The notes under the pieces are model-generated. The model was given only the letters and a program-made list of their open reading frames with translations, did not search any database and was not told the origin of the DNA. DNA of 64,000 bases from SZUA-430 sp965227535 (GTDB lineage Bacteria; Pseudomonadota; Alphaproteobacteria; Micropepsales; Micropepsaceae), in contig OZ245761.1 of assembly GCA_965227535.1 (NCBI GenBank), positions 496,001-560,000 of the forward strand. Reading direction: 5' to 3'. The position numbers were made by a program, and so were the translations under genes. The first letter of the stretch is position 1, and every line of letters starts with the position of its first letter. Below are positions 35,098-43,829 of the stretch, piece after piece.

Positions 35098-36232
35098 ATG
35101 CGCGCCGAAATGCAAGCCATCGCCGAGCAGGTCCAGCAATCGCTGGCCTTGCTGAGGAGGCATCTTTGACCCGGACGCCGCACGCCGACGTCTCGATGAA
35201 CTGAACGCGAAGGCCGAAGATCCAAAATTCTGGAACGACTCTGCCGCCGCGCAAAAAGCCATGCGCGAGCGCAACAAGCTCGACACCTCCCTCACCGAAT
35301 TCAAACGTCTCGAAGCCGACTTCAACGACGCCGTCGAAATGATCGAACTCGCGAGCGGCGAGGGCGACGCGGCGATGATCAAGGAAGCTGAGGACTCGCT
35401 GCGCGCCGTCGCCAAGCGCGCCGGCGATCTGGAGATGCAGTCGCTGCTCTCGGGCGAAGCAGACAGCAACGACACCTTTATCGAAATTCACGCCGGGGCA
35501 GGCGGCACCGAAAGCCAAGACTGGGCCTCGATGCTCTTTCGCATGTACACGCGCTGGGCTGAACGTCGCGGCTTCAAGTGGGAGCTGATCGAAGAAAGCG
35601 CCGGAGAAGAGGCGGGCCTAAAATCCGCAACCATTCTCGTCAAAGGCGACAACGCATTCGGTTGGGCCAAAACGGAATCCGGCGTTCACCGCTTGGTGCG
35701 CATTTCGCCCTATGACTCGAATGCGCGTCGTCACACCAGCTTTGCCAGCGTCTGGGTCTACCCGGTCGTCGACGACACGATCGCAGTCGACATCGTCGAC
35801 AAGGACCTGCGCATTGACACCTACCGCGCCAGCGGCGCCGGCGGTCAGCACGTCAACAAGACCGAAAGCGCGATCCGCATCACGCATATTCCAAGCGGCA
35901 TTGTGGTCTCGTGCCAAAATGACCGCTCACAGCACAAGAACCGCGCGACGGCCTTTGCGATGCTGCGCTCGCGCCTCTACGAGGCAGAGCTTGAACGGCG
36001 CGAAGCGAAGGTCGACGCGCTGAACGCGACCAAGTCGGATATCGGCTGGGGCCACCAGATCCGCTCTTATGTCTTGCAGCCGTATCAGCTGGTGAAGGAT
36101 CTGCGCACCGGTGCGCAAAGCTACTCGCCGCAAGATATTTTGGACGGCGACCTCGACGCCTTCATGCAGGCGTCGTTGGCGCAAAAATTAAAGGGCGGCG
36201 CAGACGCCGCCCCTGTCGAAGATATCGACTAA
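35098..36232 (+). CDS. prfB: Peptide chain release factor 2, with programmed +1 frameshift
   Basis: Translation starts at ATG 35098, runs 23 codons to CTT (35164-35166), skips T35167 and continues from GAC 35168 to 36232, giving 377 residues. The in-frame TGA at 35167-35169 is the regulatory stop. The joined protein reads naturally across the shift (LRRHL then DPDAARRRLDEL). The peptidyl-hydrolysis motif GGQ is at about 248-250. The stop-recognition tripeptide is SPY at about 203-205 rather than SPF. RF2 ends translation at UGA and UAA and controls its own level through the frameshift. Confidence 0.96.
35155..35170 (+). promoter_or_regulatory. prfB programmed +1 frameshift signal
   Basis: A Shine-Dalgarno-like AGGAGG (35155-35160) is followed by CAT and the slippery CTT TGA C (35164-35170). 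The spacing equals that of the E. coli prfB site. Low RF2 slows reading of TGA and favours the shift. Confidence 0.95.
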
Positions 36233-36243
36233 ATCGTCGGACC

Positions 36244-36915
36244 TTACTGGCCCGACTTGATCGCGCCGAGCAGACTTCCCGTGCTCGTCGTCCGCGTCAC
36301 CTGCGGCCGGCCGAAGATATTCGTCGGCGTCGGAGCAGGAGCGGGTTGTTGCGGCTGCGGCGCAGAGAGCGGCGGCGCGGAATACTGCTGCTGCGGTTGC
36401 GGCGCGGCGGCAACGGGCGCAGGCGCGGCGAGCTGCGGCTGAGGTGCAGCGGCAATCCCGAGATCGCGCTTCGGTTCGAACGTCGTGCGCGGTTCAGGCT
36501 TGCCCGCCACTTCCGACAACGGATCGGCGCAGTGGCGGCAGTTGCCCTCGAAGAACGCGCCGACTTCAACGGCCAGCGCTTCGTGAAGGATCGTGCCTTC
36601 CATATGGCACGTGCCGGAAAGCTGAACCTTCCGTGCACGGACGATACCTTGGACGCGCCCGCGGATGGTGCATTCCTCGGCGACGATCTCGCCTTGGAAA
36701 TTCGCCTTCTCGCCGATGGTGACCGAAGCCGACCGAATGTCGCCGTCGACGCGTCCGTCGATTTGAATGTCGCCCGTCGACGTCAGAGTCCCGATCACCA
36801 CAAGATCATCCGAGATGATCGACGGCGCCGACCTGCCGGGACGCCGAGCTGGCGTTGGCAGCGGCAGATTGCCGTTCGGTGGATTCGAGTTACCCTTGCT
36901 ACCCCTTGAAAACAT
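36244..36915 (-). CDS. Bactofilin family cytoskeletal protein
   Basis: The start at 36915 (MFSRGSKGNSNPPNG) is chosen; the frame extends to 36975 inside the M23 gene. 223 residues. A short disordered start precedes the bactofilin beta-helix core (VVIGTLTSTGDIQIDGRVDG, EECTIRGRVQG, LHEALAVEVGAFFEG). A CRHC pair sits at 126-129 and the tail is Pro/Gln/Ala-rich. Bactofilins polymerise without nucleotide and guide local cell-wall synthesis. The start overlaps the upstream M23 gene by 17 bases, the known bactofilin-LytM pairing. Confidence 0.9.
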   Translation of the reverse strand: MFSRGSKGNSNPPNGNLPLPTPARRPGRSAPSIISDDLVVIGTLTSTGDIQIDGRVDGDIRSASVTIGEKANFQGEIVAEECTIRGRVQGIVRARKVQLSGTCHMEGTILHEALAVEVGAFFEGNCRHCADPLSEVAGKPEPRTTFEPKRDLGIAAAPQPQLAAPAPVAAAPQPQQQYSAPPLSAPQPQQPAPAPTPTNIFGRPQVTRTTSTGSLLGAIKSGQ

Positions 36916-38275
36916 TTCGCCCCGCATCGAAGAACTTGGTGGGATCACGGACCACATTGTTGAACCAGATCTCATAGTGGAGATGCGGTCCCGTGCTGCG
37001 GCCGGTCGATCCCATCGTAGCGATCTTCTGACGGAATTGCACCATGTCTCCGGGCTTCACGATAATTGTTTGCAAATGGCCATAACGCGTGCGGATGCCG
37101 CGGCCATGATCGATCTCGACCATGTTGCCATAAGGACCGCGCTTCTCGGCGGCAACCACACGACCTGCCGCAGAAGCAAGCACCGCCGTGCCGAAATCGC
37201 CTGCCATATCGGCACCCGCGTGGAACGCGACGCGACCTGTGAAGGGGTCAACGCGGTAACCAAAACCACTGGTTGAGCGATAGAAACCTGTCGCAATAGG
37301 CGTCACGAGGGGCAGGCGGGACAACGCCGTCGTTAAATTGTCGAGACGGCTGTAGGTCTGCGCGATCTCGGCGAATTGCTTCTCGAACTCGTCGGTTACG
37401 CCGTCGATCGCCGCAGCCCGAATTTCAGGCAGCAGCGGACCGCCCATGCCGTTCTTGCTGTTCATGCCGACCTGGTTGGCGACCTGATCGACGGGCAAAT
37501 CCGTCATCGCCAGAATCCGCTGATAGCGGTCGATCTGCGACGTCGCCCCGTCACGCAATTCACCCAAAAGCGCAACTTGCTGCTTTTGAATATCGCCGAG
37601 CCGGTCTTCGAGGTTGGCGATCTTCTTCACCACGGAATTCTGAGCCAGCGCGCTCTTGCCGGCGCCCGCATCACCCGTCGAGGCGGTCGACGCTGCGACC
37701 ACACCGATCGTGCTGTCGTTGATCGCCTGCGCGACCCGGCTCTGCCGGACGGCAGGCTCTGCCGACGCGAGCTGCATCATCAGCGTGTTGGCGCCATCCC
37801 GCGCGCCGGCGCGCGCATAGGATTTGCCTGCATAGCCGTCCATGTACGCCATCTGGCGGCGAACTTCGCGCACCTGCTTGTCCATCGCCTGCTTCTGCAT
37901 GAGCAGGGCGGTCAGCTGACGGTGCTTTTGTTCGAGATCGCGCGTCGCGTTTTGGAAACGCTCTTCGGCCAGAACCAGAAGGCCGTTCAGCTCGTCATAG
38001 GCCAGCTGCATCTGTGATACGCGGCCCTCATAGGCCGCCTGCATGCTGGCGTAGCGCTGGTCCTTCGCCGTGATGATCTGTTCTTTGAAGATGACGACGA
38101 CGGAGGCGTAGGCGACCCACAGCATGATCAGCAAGGTCGTGACCGCGACGGTCATCTGAAATGTCGGACTGAATTCGAAGAACTGAACGGAGCCCCGGCT
38201 ACGCAGATAGAACTGGCGATGCGGGAACAACCGGTGCGCGAGCACCATGACGCCGCCGAGGGGCGAGGTGGACAT
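36899..38275 (-). CDS. M23 family (LytM) peptidoglycan metallopeptidase
   Basis: 458 residues. A membrane segment near residues 35-65 is followed by a long coiled coil (about 75-280). The C-terminal LytM domain has the zinc ligands in FHAGADMAGDFG and PHLHYEIWF. Enzymes of this type cut peptide cross-links of peptidoglycan; coiled-coil forms can also activate amidases. It overlaps the bactofilin gene, so the pair probably shapes the cell together, as described for bactofilin/M23 pairs in other bacteria. Confidence 0.92.
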   Translation of the reverse strand: MSTSPLGGVMVLAHRLFPHRQFYLRSRGSVQFFEFSPTFQMTVAVTTLLIMLWVAYASVVVIFKEQIITAKDQRYASMQAAYEGRVSQMQLAYDELNGLLVLAEERFQNATRDLEQKHRQLTALLMQKQAMDKQVREVRRQMAYMDGYAGKSYARAGARDGANTLMMQLASAEPAVRQSRVAQAINDSTIGVVAASTASTGDAGAGKSALAQNSVVKKIANLEDRLGDIQKQQVALLGELRDGATSQIDRYQRILAMTDLPVDQVANQVGMNSKNGMGGPLLPEIRAAAIDGVTDEFEKQFAEIAQTYSRLDNLTTALSRLPLVTPIATGFYRSTSGFGYRVDPFTGRVAFHAGADMAGDFGTAVLASAAGRVVAAEKRGPYGNMVEIDHGRGIRTRYGHLQTIIVKPGDMVQFRQKIATMGSTGRSTGPHLHYEIWFNNVVRDPTKFFDAGRNVFKG

Positions 38276-38444
38276 GCAACTACCTCAACTGATGTGAAGC
38301 TGGGATATCCACAGACGCCGTCGGGATGTGAAACGGTGCCTGAGCCCCTTGCCTAACTAGACCCTACCGCAATTGTTACGGATTTGAAGCTTTTCGCCAA
38401 GCCGCAGAAATTGCAAAATTCTTACAACTTTTTAAGGTTTTCCA

Positions 38445-38915
38445 TCACAGCGACCGGATGGCGGCCAGCACGTCTTCCACGTGTCCAGGAACGCGCACTT
38501 TCCGCCAGATTTTGGCGATCTTTCCCTTGCTATCGATCAGAAAAGTCGAACGGTCGATTCCCATGTACTTGCGGCCATACATGCTTTTCTCGACCCAAGA
38601 CCCATACGATTCGATGGCTTTACCTTCCGGGTCAGATCCCAGCGTCACTTTCAGCTTGTGCTTCACCTTAAAGCGGTCGTGGGCGGCCACACTGTCCTTT
38701 GAAACCCCGATGACCGGCACGCCCAGCTTCTTGAAAGCGGCGGCCGCGGCCGAGAAATCAATCGCCTCGGTCGTGCAACCTGGGGTATCGTCCTTAGGGT
38801 AAAAATAGAGGACCAGCGGCTTGCCCGCGAAGTCCTTCAGCGAGACCTTCCCGCCGCCGTCGGTCTCCAGTGTGAAACTGGGCGCCTTGTCCCCTTCAGC
38901 GATTGTCTTGGTCAT
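38445..38915 (-). CDS. bcp: Thioredoxin-dependent peroxiredoxin Bcp
   Basis: The start at 38915 (MTKTIAEGDKAPSFTL) matches the family; the frame to 39008 is an extension. 156 residues. The peroxidatic Cys is in PKDDTPGCTTEA. Unlike E. coli Bcp, the resolving Cys five residues later is Asp (TTEAID), so it is probably a 1-Cys or alternative-resolving form. It reduces hydrogen and organic peroxides in the cytoplasm. It diverges from the AsmA-like gene. Confidence 0.93.
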   Translation of the reverse strand: MTKTIAEGDKAPSFTLETDGGGKVSLKDFAGKPLVLYFYPKDDTPGCTTEAIDFSAAAAAFKKLGVPVIGVSKDSVAAHDRFKVKHKLKVTLGSDPEGKAIESYGSWVEKSMYGRKYMGIDRSTFLIDSKGKIAKIWRKVRVPGHVEDVLAAIRSL

Positions 38916-39021
38916 GGCGAAGTTCCCGGCGTTGGTTAGCGGCTTGAAGCAGTTTTCGATACGAAATCCAAGAGCTCGCCCTCTTTCCCCTCGCACGCGC
39001 GGGGGCATGTCATGTTATTTT

Positions 39022-39054
39022 CCCCGACTGCCTGAGCCTGACTCAGGTTCGGGG
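39022..39054 (+). promoter_or_regulatory. Hairpin with CTTTT tail before the AsmA-like gene
   Basis: CCTGAG/CTCAGG with an outer CCCCGA/CGGGG pairing forms a stem followed by CTTTT at 39055-39059. No plus-strand gene ends here, so it could be a leader hairpin or attenuator ahead of the gene at 39081. Confidence 0.4.
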
Positions 39055-39080
39055 CTTTTGGCGGTCGCGAGGGTGTTGGT

Positions 39081-42000
39081 TTGATCAGGCGTTCCGCAAA
39101 GGTCGCTGTGCGTGTTGCCGCGGTCGCGTTGGTGGCGCTCGTGGTCGTTAGCGCGATCTTCGTCTGGCAGGCGATGAACGGCCCGGTCTCGCTCGGGCTG
39201 CTGACACCGCGCCTCGAGGCAATGATCAATTCCGGCCTCAAGGACATGCAAGTTCGCTTCGGCGACAGCGTGATCGAATGGTCCGAGGGCAAGAACCTCG
39301 CCTATCTCCAATTCGTCGACGTCGAAGCGCTCGACCTTAACGGTAACGTCATCGCACGCATACCGCGCGCAAAGTTGTCTCTCTCAGGCCCCGCTCTGTT
39401 ACGCGGCGACGTCGCGCCGACGCGCGTCGAACTGGTCGGCGTCAACGCACTTCTGGTGCGCCGGGCCGACGGCGGCGTCCAGCTTGGCTTCCAAGTCGCC
39501 GACCAAAAGCCCGGCAAAGACAAACCCGACGCACCGTCCGAAGGCGTGATCAAGGCCGTGCTCGAAGCGATGCTGACGCCGAAGCCGGACGATATGTTGT
39601 CGCGCTACTTGACGCGCTTCGCCGTCAGCGATGCGAAACTCACGATCTTCGACGAGGACACGCGCTCCTATTGGAATGCCGAGAAGGCGGCGCTGACGTT
39701 CGACCGCAAGACCGATGGCGTGGTCGTTTCCGTCGCCGCCCCCCTTCGCCTCGCCGACAAATCGTCGTGGCTCTTCACGGCATCGGCCAACTACACAAAC
39801 GGCAGCGACAACGTCGCGCTCCAAGCCGCGTTCAAACCTGTCCGCCTGAGCGTCCTCGCGGCCAGTGGCGCAGGATTAAAGGCGCTCAAAGGCATCGACA
39901 TTCCCGTCCAAGGGAACGCGTCGTGCAATCTGTCGATGGCAGGCCTGCTTGGGGCGTGCAAGCTGGTGCTGAGCGCCGGCGACGGTCTTCTGCAGCTGCC
40001 CGCGCTGAAGAAAGATCCGATCCACGTAAAAAGCGCGGCGCTGACCGTCGACCTCGACGTACCCGGCAAGCGCTACACGATCGACGAACTGAACTGGAAG
40101 GGCGACACGCTCCGCGGCAACATCTCGGGCGGCGGCGCGTTTGCGTTCGCGCCCGATGGCGCGCTCGCCAATCTGACCGCGGATTGGACCGCCGAGAACG
40201 TCTTCATCGACGCGCCGATCATGTTCGACGGCGGCGGCCTCGCGCTGGAGAAAGCGAAATTCCGCGGCACCTTCGACGCCGCCGCAGGCCACCTGACGAT
40301 CGACGAAATCCTAGCCCATCGCGGCGCGTTCCAACTGACGCTCGCCGGCGAACTTCAGGACAACCCGCAGTCGACCGGCGTGATCTTGAACGGCGGCTTC
40401 AAAGATCTGTCGATCGCCGACTTGAAACGTTTGTGGCCCCAAGGCGCGGCGCCCGGCGCACGCGATTGGGTCATGGCCAACGCGCATGAAGGTCTGATCA
40501 ACGACGGCACGGTCGCGATCAACATTCCGCCCGGCGCCATCACCGGCGACCGCATCCCCGACGAGATGATGAACATCTCCTTCGCGATGGACGGGATGCG
40601 TCTGACCTATCTCGACGGTATGCCCGACATGACCAAGGTCAAGGGCTCGGCGACCGTTCTGGGCGATACGTTCAAAGTGCAAATCGCGACCGGCACGATC
40701 GGCACCGTCACGATGAAGGACGGTTCGTTCACGATCGAGCAATTCCATATCCGCGGCGCGCCCGGCACCGTCGCCGGATCGTTCAGCGGCCCGACGCAAG
40801 ACATCATGACGCTCCTCGACAAGCCGCGCCTTGGCTATCCCACGCGCTATGGGATCAAGCCGTCGGAAACAGGCGGCAAAGCCGAAGGCAAGTTCACGTT
40901 CGTCATCCCCATGCTGCGCGACGTCAAAACCGAAGACCTCAGCATCGACGTCGAGGCCGAACTGAAAGACGTGCGCCTACCGATCAACGACACGCTGAAG
41001 ATCACCGGCGGCACGTTCCTTTTGAATCTCAACATGAAGGGCATGAAGGCGCACGGCGCCGTGCAGGTGAACACCGCCCCGATGGGATTCACCTGGACCG
41101 AAGATTTCACCAACGCGACGAAGATCAGCACGCGCCTCGACGTGACGGCCACCTTGAACGAGGACCAGCGCGCGCGGCTCGGCGTGGACCTGCGCCCCTA
41201 CATCGAAGGCAAGAGCACTGTCGTCGCCGCCTTCACCGGCAACGGCGGTAAAATTCAAAACGCCAAAATCGACGCCAATCTGACCAGCGCACGGCTTTCC
41301 TCGCCCGAACTCGATTGGGCCAAGCCCGAAGACGCCAAAGCGTCGATGAAGGCGATGGTCGTCTTCAAACCCGACGGCTCGGTCGAGATCAACGACATCG
41401 ATGCGGTTGGACAGGGCCTGAAAGCGCAGGGCCGCTTGGTCGTGGCCGGAGGCCGAATTCGCGAAGCCGATTTCAAACGCCTGCAGCTCGGCGAACGCAA
41501 CGACTTCGCCATTCTTCACAAGATCGCGCCCGACGGCAGCGAGACCATCGACGTGAAGGGCCGCGTGATGGACGCCGGTGGCTTCCTGGGCAAAGAGGAC
41601 GGCGAAGAAGGCGTGAAGCCAAAGCAGAAGGAACGCAAAACGCCGATCGCGATCAAAGCCGATCTCGACCTCGCCTATCTGCAGGGTGATGTGTGGTTTA
41701 CCGGCGTGAACTTCGCGTATGCCGACGACGGCCAGCGTTTGACGGTGTTCAAGATCGACGCGTCGGCCGACGCCGCCAACGTGCGCGGCGAAATGATCCG
41801 CGCCTCGGACAACTCGCGCAAACTCAGACTGCAAACCGCCGATGCCGGTCGTCTCTTGCGCGCAGCAACAGGCTTCAGAAGTCTCATCGGCGGCGACATG
41901 TCGTTAAGCGTCGATCTCTCGCCGCTGCCGCCGGCCGGCGCCGCGGCGTCCAAAGCGGAATCCACCTTCGACGGCACGCTCAAAATCGATAACTTCAAGA

Positions 42001-42527
42001 TCGTCGACCAACCGTTCTTCGCGCGCCTCTTGTCGGCGGGCTCCTTCACCGGCCTCGACGATCTCCTGCGCGGCGAAGGCATCACGTTCACCCGCATGGA
42101 GCAGGTGTTCCAAGGCCGTGGCGACGTCATCACGCTCACGAACGGCCGCGCGGCGGGTCCGGCGATCGGCTTGACGACGCAGGGCCTCATCAACCGCAGC
42201 AACGACCGCCTCGAACTCAACGGTACGATCGTCCCGCTCTACGGCCTCAACAGCATGTTCGAGGACATACCGCTGCTCGGCGACATTCTGAATTCGCGCA
42301 AGGGTGAAGGCATCTTTGGCGTGACCTACGGCATCACCGGCGAAATCGACGAACTGCGGGTCGCCGTGAACCCGGTGTCGATGCTGGCCCCGGGCTTCTT
42401 GCGCAAACTGTTCCAGATGGGCCCGACACCCCAGGCTGCCGCACCCATGCCCGCGCCGATGCCGGACCAGAAGCCCGCCGCGCAAAACGCGGTCCAGCCC
42501 GCGCTCCAGCCGACGAAGACGAACTAA
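39081..42527 (+). CDS. Large AsmA-like/DUF3971 membrane-anchored protein (YhdP-type)
   Basis: 1148 residues from a TTG start at 39081. One membrane segment (about 8-30) then a long periplasmic beta-rich region with DUF3971 in the middle and an AsmA_2 domain near the C-terminus (MSLSVDLSPLPPAG, GLTTQGLINRSNDRLELNGT). Proteins of this build bridge the envelope and are linked to phospholipid transport to the outer membrane. The tail is Ala/Pro/Gln-rich. Its stop overlaps the convergent tyrS end by 4 bases. Confidence 0.88.
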   Translation: MIRRSAKVAVRVAAVALVALVVVSAIFVWQAMNGPVSLGLLTPRLEAMINSGLKDMQVRFGDSVIEWSEGKNLAYLQFVDVEALDLNGNVIARIPRAKLSLSGPALLRGDVAPTRVELVGVNALLVRRADGGVQLGFQVADQKPGKDKPDAPSEGVIKAVLEAMLTPKPDDMLSRYLTRFAVSDAKLTIFDEDTRSYWNAEKAALTFDRKTDGVVVSVAAPLRLADKSSWLFTASANYTNGSDNVALQAAFKPVRLSVLAASGAGLKALKGIDIPVQGNASCNLSMAGLLGACKLVLSAGDGLLQLPALKKDPIHVKSAALTVDLDVPGKRYTIDELNWKGDTLRGNISGGGAFAFAPDGALANLTADWTAENVFIDAPIMFDGGGLALEKAKFRGTFDAAAGHLTIDEILAHRGAFQLTLAGELQDNPQSTGVILNGGFKDLSIADLKRLWPQGAAPGARDWVMANAHEGLINDGTVAINIPPGAITGDRIPDEMMNISFAMDGMRLTYLDGMPDMTKVKGSATVLGDTFKVQIATGTIGTVTMKDGSFTIEQFHIRGAPGTVAGSFSGPTQDIMTLLDKPRLGYPTRYGIKPSETGGKAEGKFTFVIPMLRDVKTEDLSIDVEAELKDVRLPINDTLKITGGTFLLNLNMKGMKAHGAVQVNTAPMGFTWTEDFTNATKISTRLDVTATLNEDQRARLGVDLRPYIEGKSTVVAAFTGNGGKIQNAKIDANLTSARLSSPELDWAKPEDAKASMKAMVVFKPDGSVEINDIDAVGQGLKAQGRLVVAGGRIREADFKRLQLGERNDFAILHKIAPDGSETIDVKGRVMDAGGFLGKEDGEEGVKPKQKERKTPIAIKADLDLAYLQGDVWFTGVNFAYADDGQRLTVFKIDASADAANVRGEMIRASDNSRKLRLQTADAGRLLRAATGFRSLIGGDMSLSVDLSPLPPAGAAASKAESTFDGTLKIDNFKIVDQPFFARLLSAGSFTGLDDLLRGEGITFTRMEQVFQGRGDVITLTNGRAAGPAIGLTTQGLINRSNDRLELNGTIVPLYGLNSMFEDIPLLGDILNSRKGEGIFGVTYGITGEIDELRVAVNPVSMLAPGFLRKLFQMGPTPQAAAPMPAPMPDQKPAAQNAVQPALQPTKTN

Positions 42528-43774
42528 ACCGGCTTCAGCAGCACGTGCTTCTTCTTGCCCAGCGACAGCTTGATCACGCCCTCGCGCAAATGCTCCGCGC
42601 GCAGCAGCAGCTTCTCATCCGCCACCGCCTCATCGTTCACGCGCAACCCGCCGCCGGCAATCTGCCGCCGCGCATCGCCGTTCGATGACGTAAGCCCGGC
42701 GCGCGTAAACGCGCCCAGAACGCCGAGACCGTTCGCGAGATCGCTGTTCGCAATCTCAACCGTCGGCAAATCCGCCGACATCCCGCCGCCTTCGAACGTC
42801 TGCCGCGACGTTTCAGCCGCACGTTCTGCCTCGGCCCGCCCGTGACACAGCGCGGTGACTTCGTTCGCCAACACCTTCTTCGCGTCGTTGACCTCGGCAC
42901 CCTTCAGCGCCTCAAGCCGTTCGATCTCCGCGACAGGCAAGTCGGTGAAGATGCGCAAGAAGCGCCCGACGTCGGCGTCTTCCGAATTGCGCCAGTACTG
43001 CCAGAAATCGTACGGGCTCAGCATGTCGGCCGAAAGCCAAATCGCGCCCGACACGCTCTTGCCCATCTTCGCGCCAGACGACGTCGTGATCAGCGGCGAC
43101 GTCAAGCCGAACAGCTCGACACCGTCGGTACGACGCGCGAGATCCATGCCGGAGACGATATTGCCCCACTGGTCCGACCCGCCCATCTGCAAGCGGCAGC
43201 CATAACGGCGGAACAGTTCGACGAAATCGTACGATTGCAAAATCATGTAGTTGAATTCGAGGAAGGTCAGCGGCTGCTCGCGATCGAGCCTAAGCTTCAC
43301 GCTGTCCATCGCCACCATGCGATTGATCGTGAAGTGCCGCCCGACTTCGCGCAGGAATGGAATGTATTCCAGCTTGTCGAGCCACTCCGCATTGTCGACC
43401 ATGATCGCGTCCGTCGGCCCGTCGCCGAAGGTGAGGTAACGGCGGAAGATTTCCTTGAACCGCTCCTTGTTCGCTTCGATCTTCGCGTCGTCCAGCAACT
43501 GGCGCGATTCATCTTTGCCGGAAGGATCGCCGATCTTCGTCGTGCCGCCGCCGACCACGACGATCGGCCGGTGCCCCATGCGCTGCAGAACGCGCAGGCG
43601 CATGATCTGCGTCAGGTTGCCGATATGCATCGACGGCGCGGTACAATCGAAGCCGATATAGCCGACGACAGGTCCCGCCGACAGCAACGCGTCGAGCCCA
43701 TCCGGGTTCGTGCATTGATGAAAATGTCCGCGCGCGGCGAACTCTGTCAGGAAGGGAGAGCGAAACGCGCTCAT
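42524..43774 (-). CDS. tyrS: Tyrosyl-tRNA synthetase
   Basis: 416 residues. Class I signatures are visible as MHIGNLTQIM (HIGH-like) and AKMGKSVSG (KMSKS-like). Tyrosine recognition is in MILQSYDFVELF and GGSDQWGNIVSG. A C-terminal S4 domain (NGDARRQIAGGGLRVND) binds tRNA. It charges tRNA-Tyr. It diverges from anmK across 55 bases, a common alphaproteobacterial arrangement. Confidence 0.96.
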   Translation of the reverse strand: MSAFRSPFLTEFAARGHFHQCTNPDGLDALLSAGPVVGYIGFDCTAPSMHIGNLTQIMRLRVLQRMGHRPIVVVGGGTTKIGDPSGKDESRQLLDDAKIEANKERFKEIFRRYLTFGDGPTDAIMVDNAEWLDKLEYIPFLREVGRHFTINRMVAMDSVKLRLDREQPLTFLEFNYMILQSYDFVELFRRYGCRLQMGGSDQWGNIVSGMDLARRTDGVELFGLTSPLITTSSGAKMGKSVSGAIWLSADMLSPYDFWQYWRNSEDADVGRFLRIFTDLPVAEIERLEALKGAEVNDAKKVLANEVTALCHGRAEAERAAETSRQTFEGGGMSADLPTVEIANSDLANGLGVLGAFTRAGLTSSNGDARRQIAGGGLRVNDEAVADEKLLLRAEHLREGVIKLSLGKKKHVLLKPV

Positions 43775-43829
43775 CGTCTATATAGATCCTTGTGGATTCG
43801 ACCTAATGGGGCCGGGTGTGTAGCACGAA

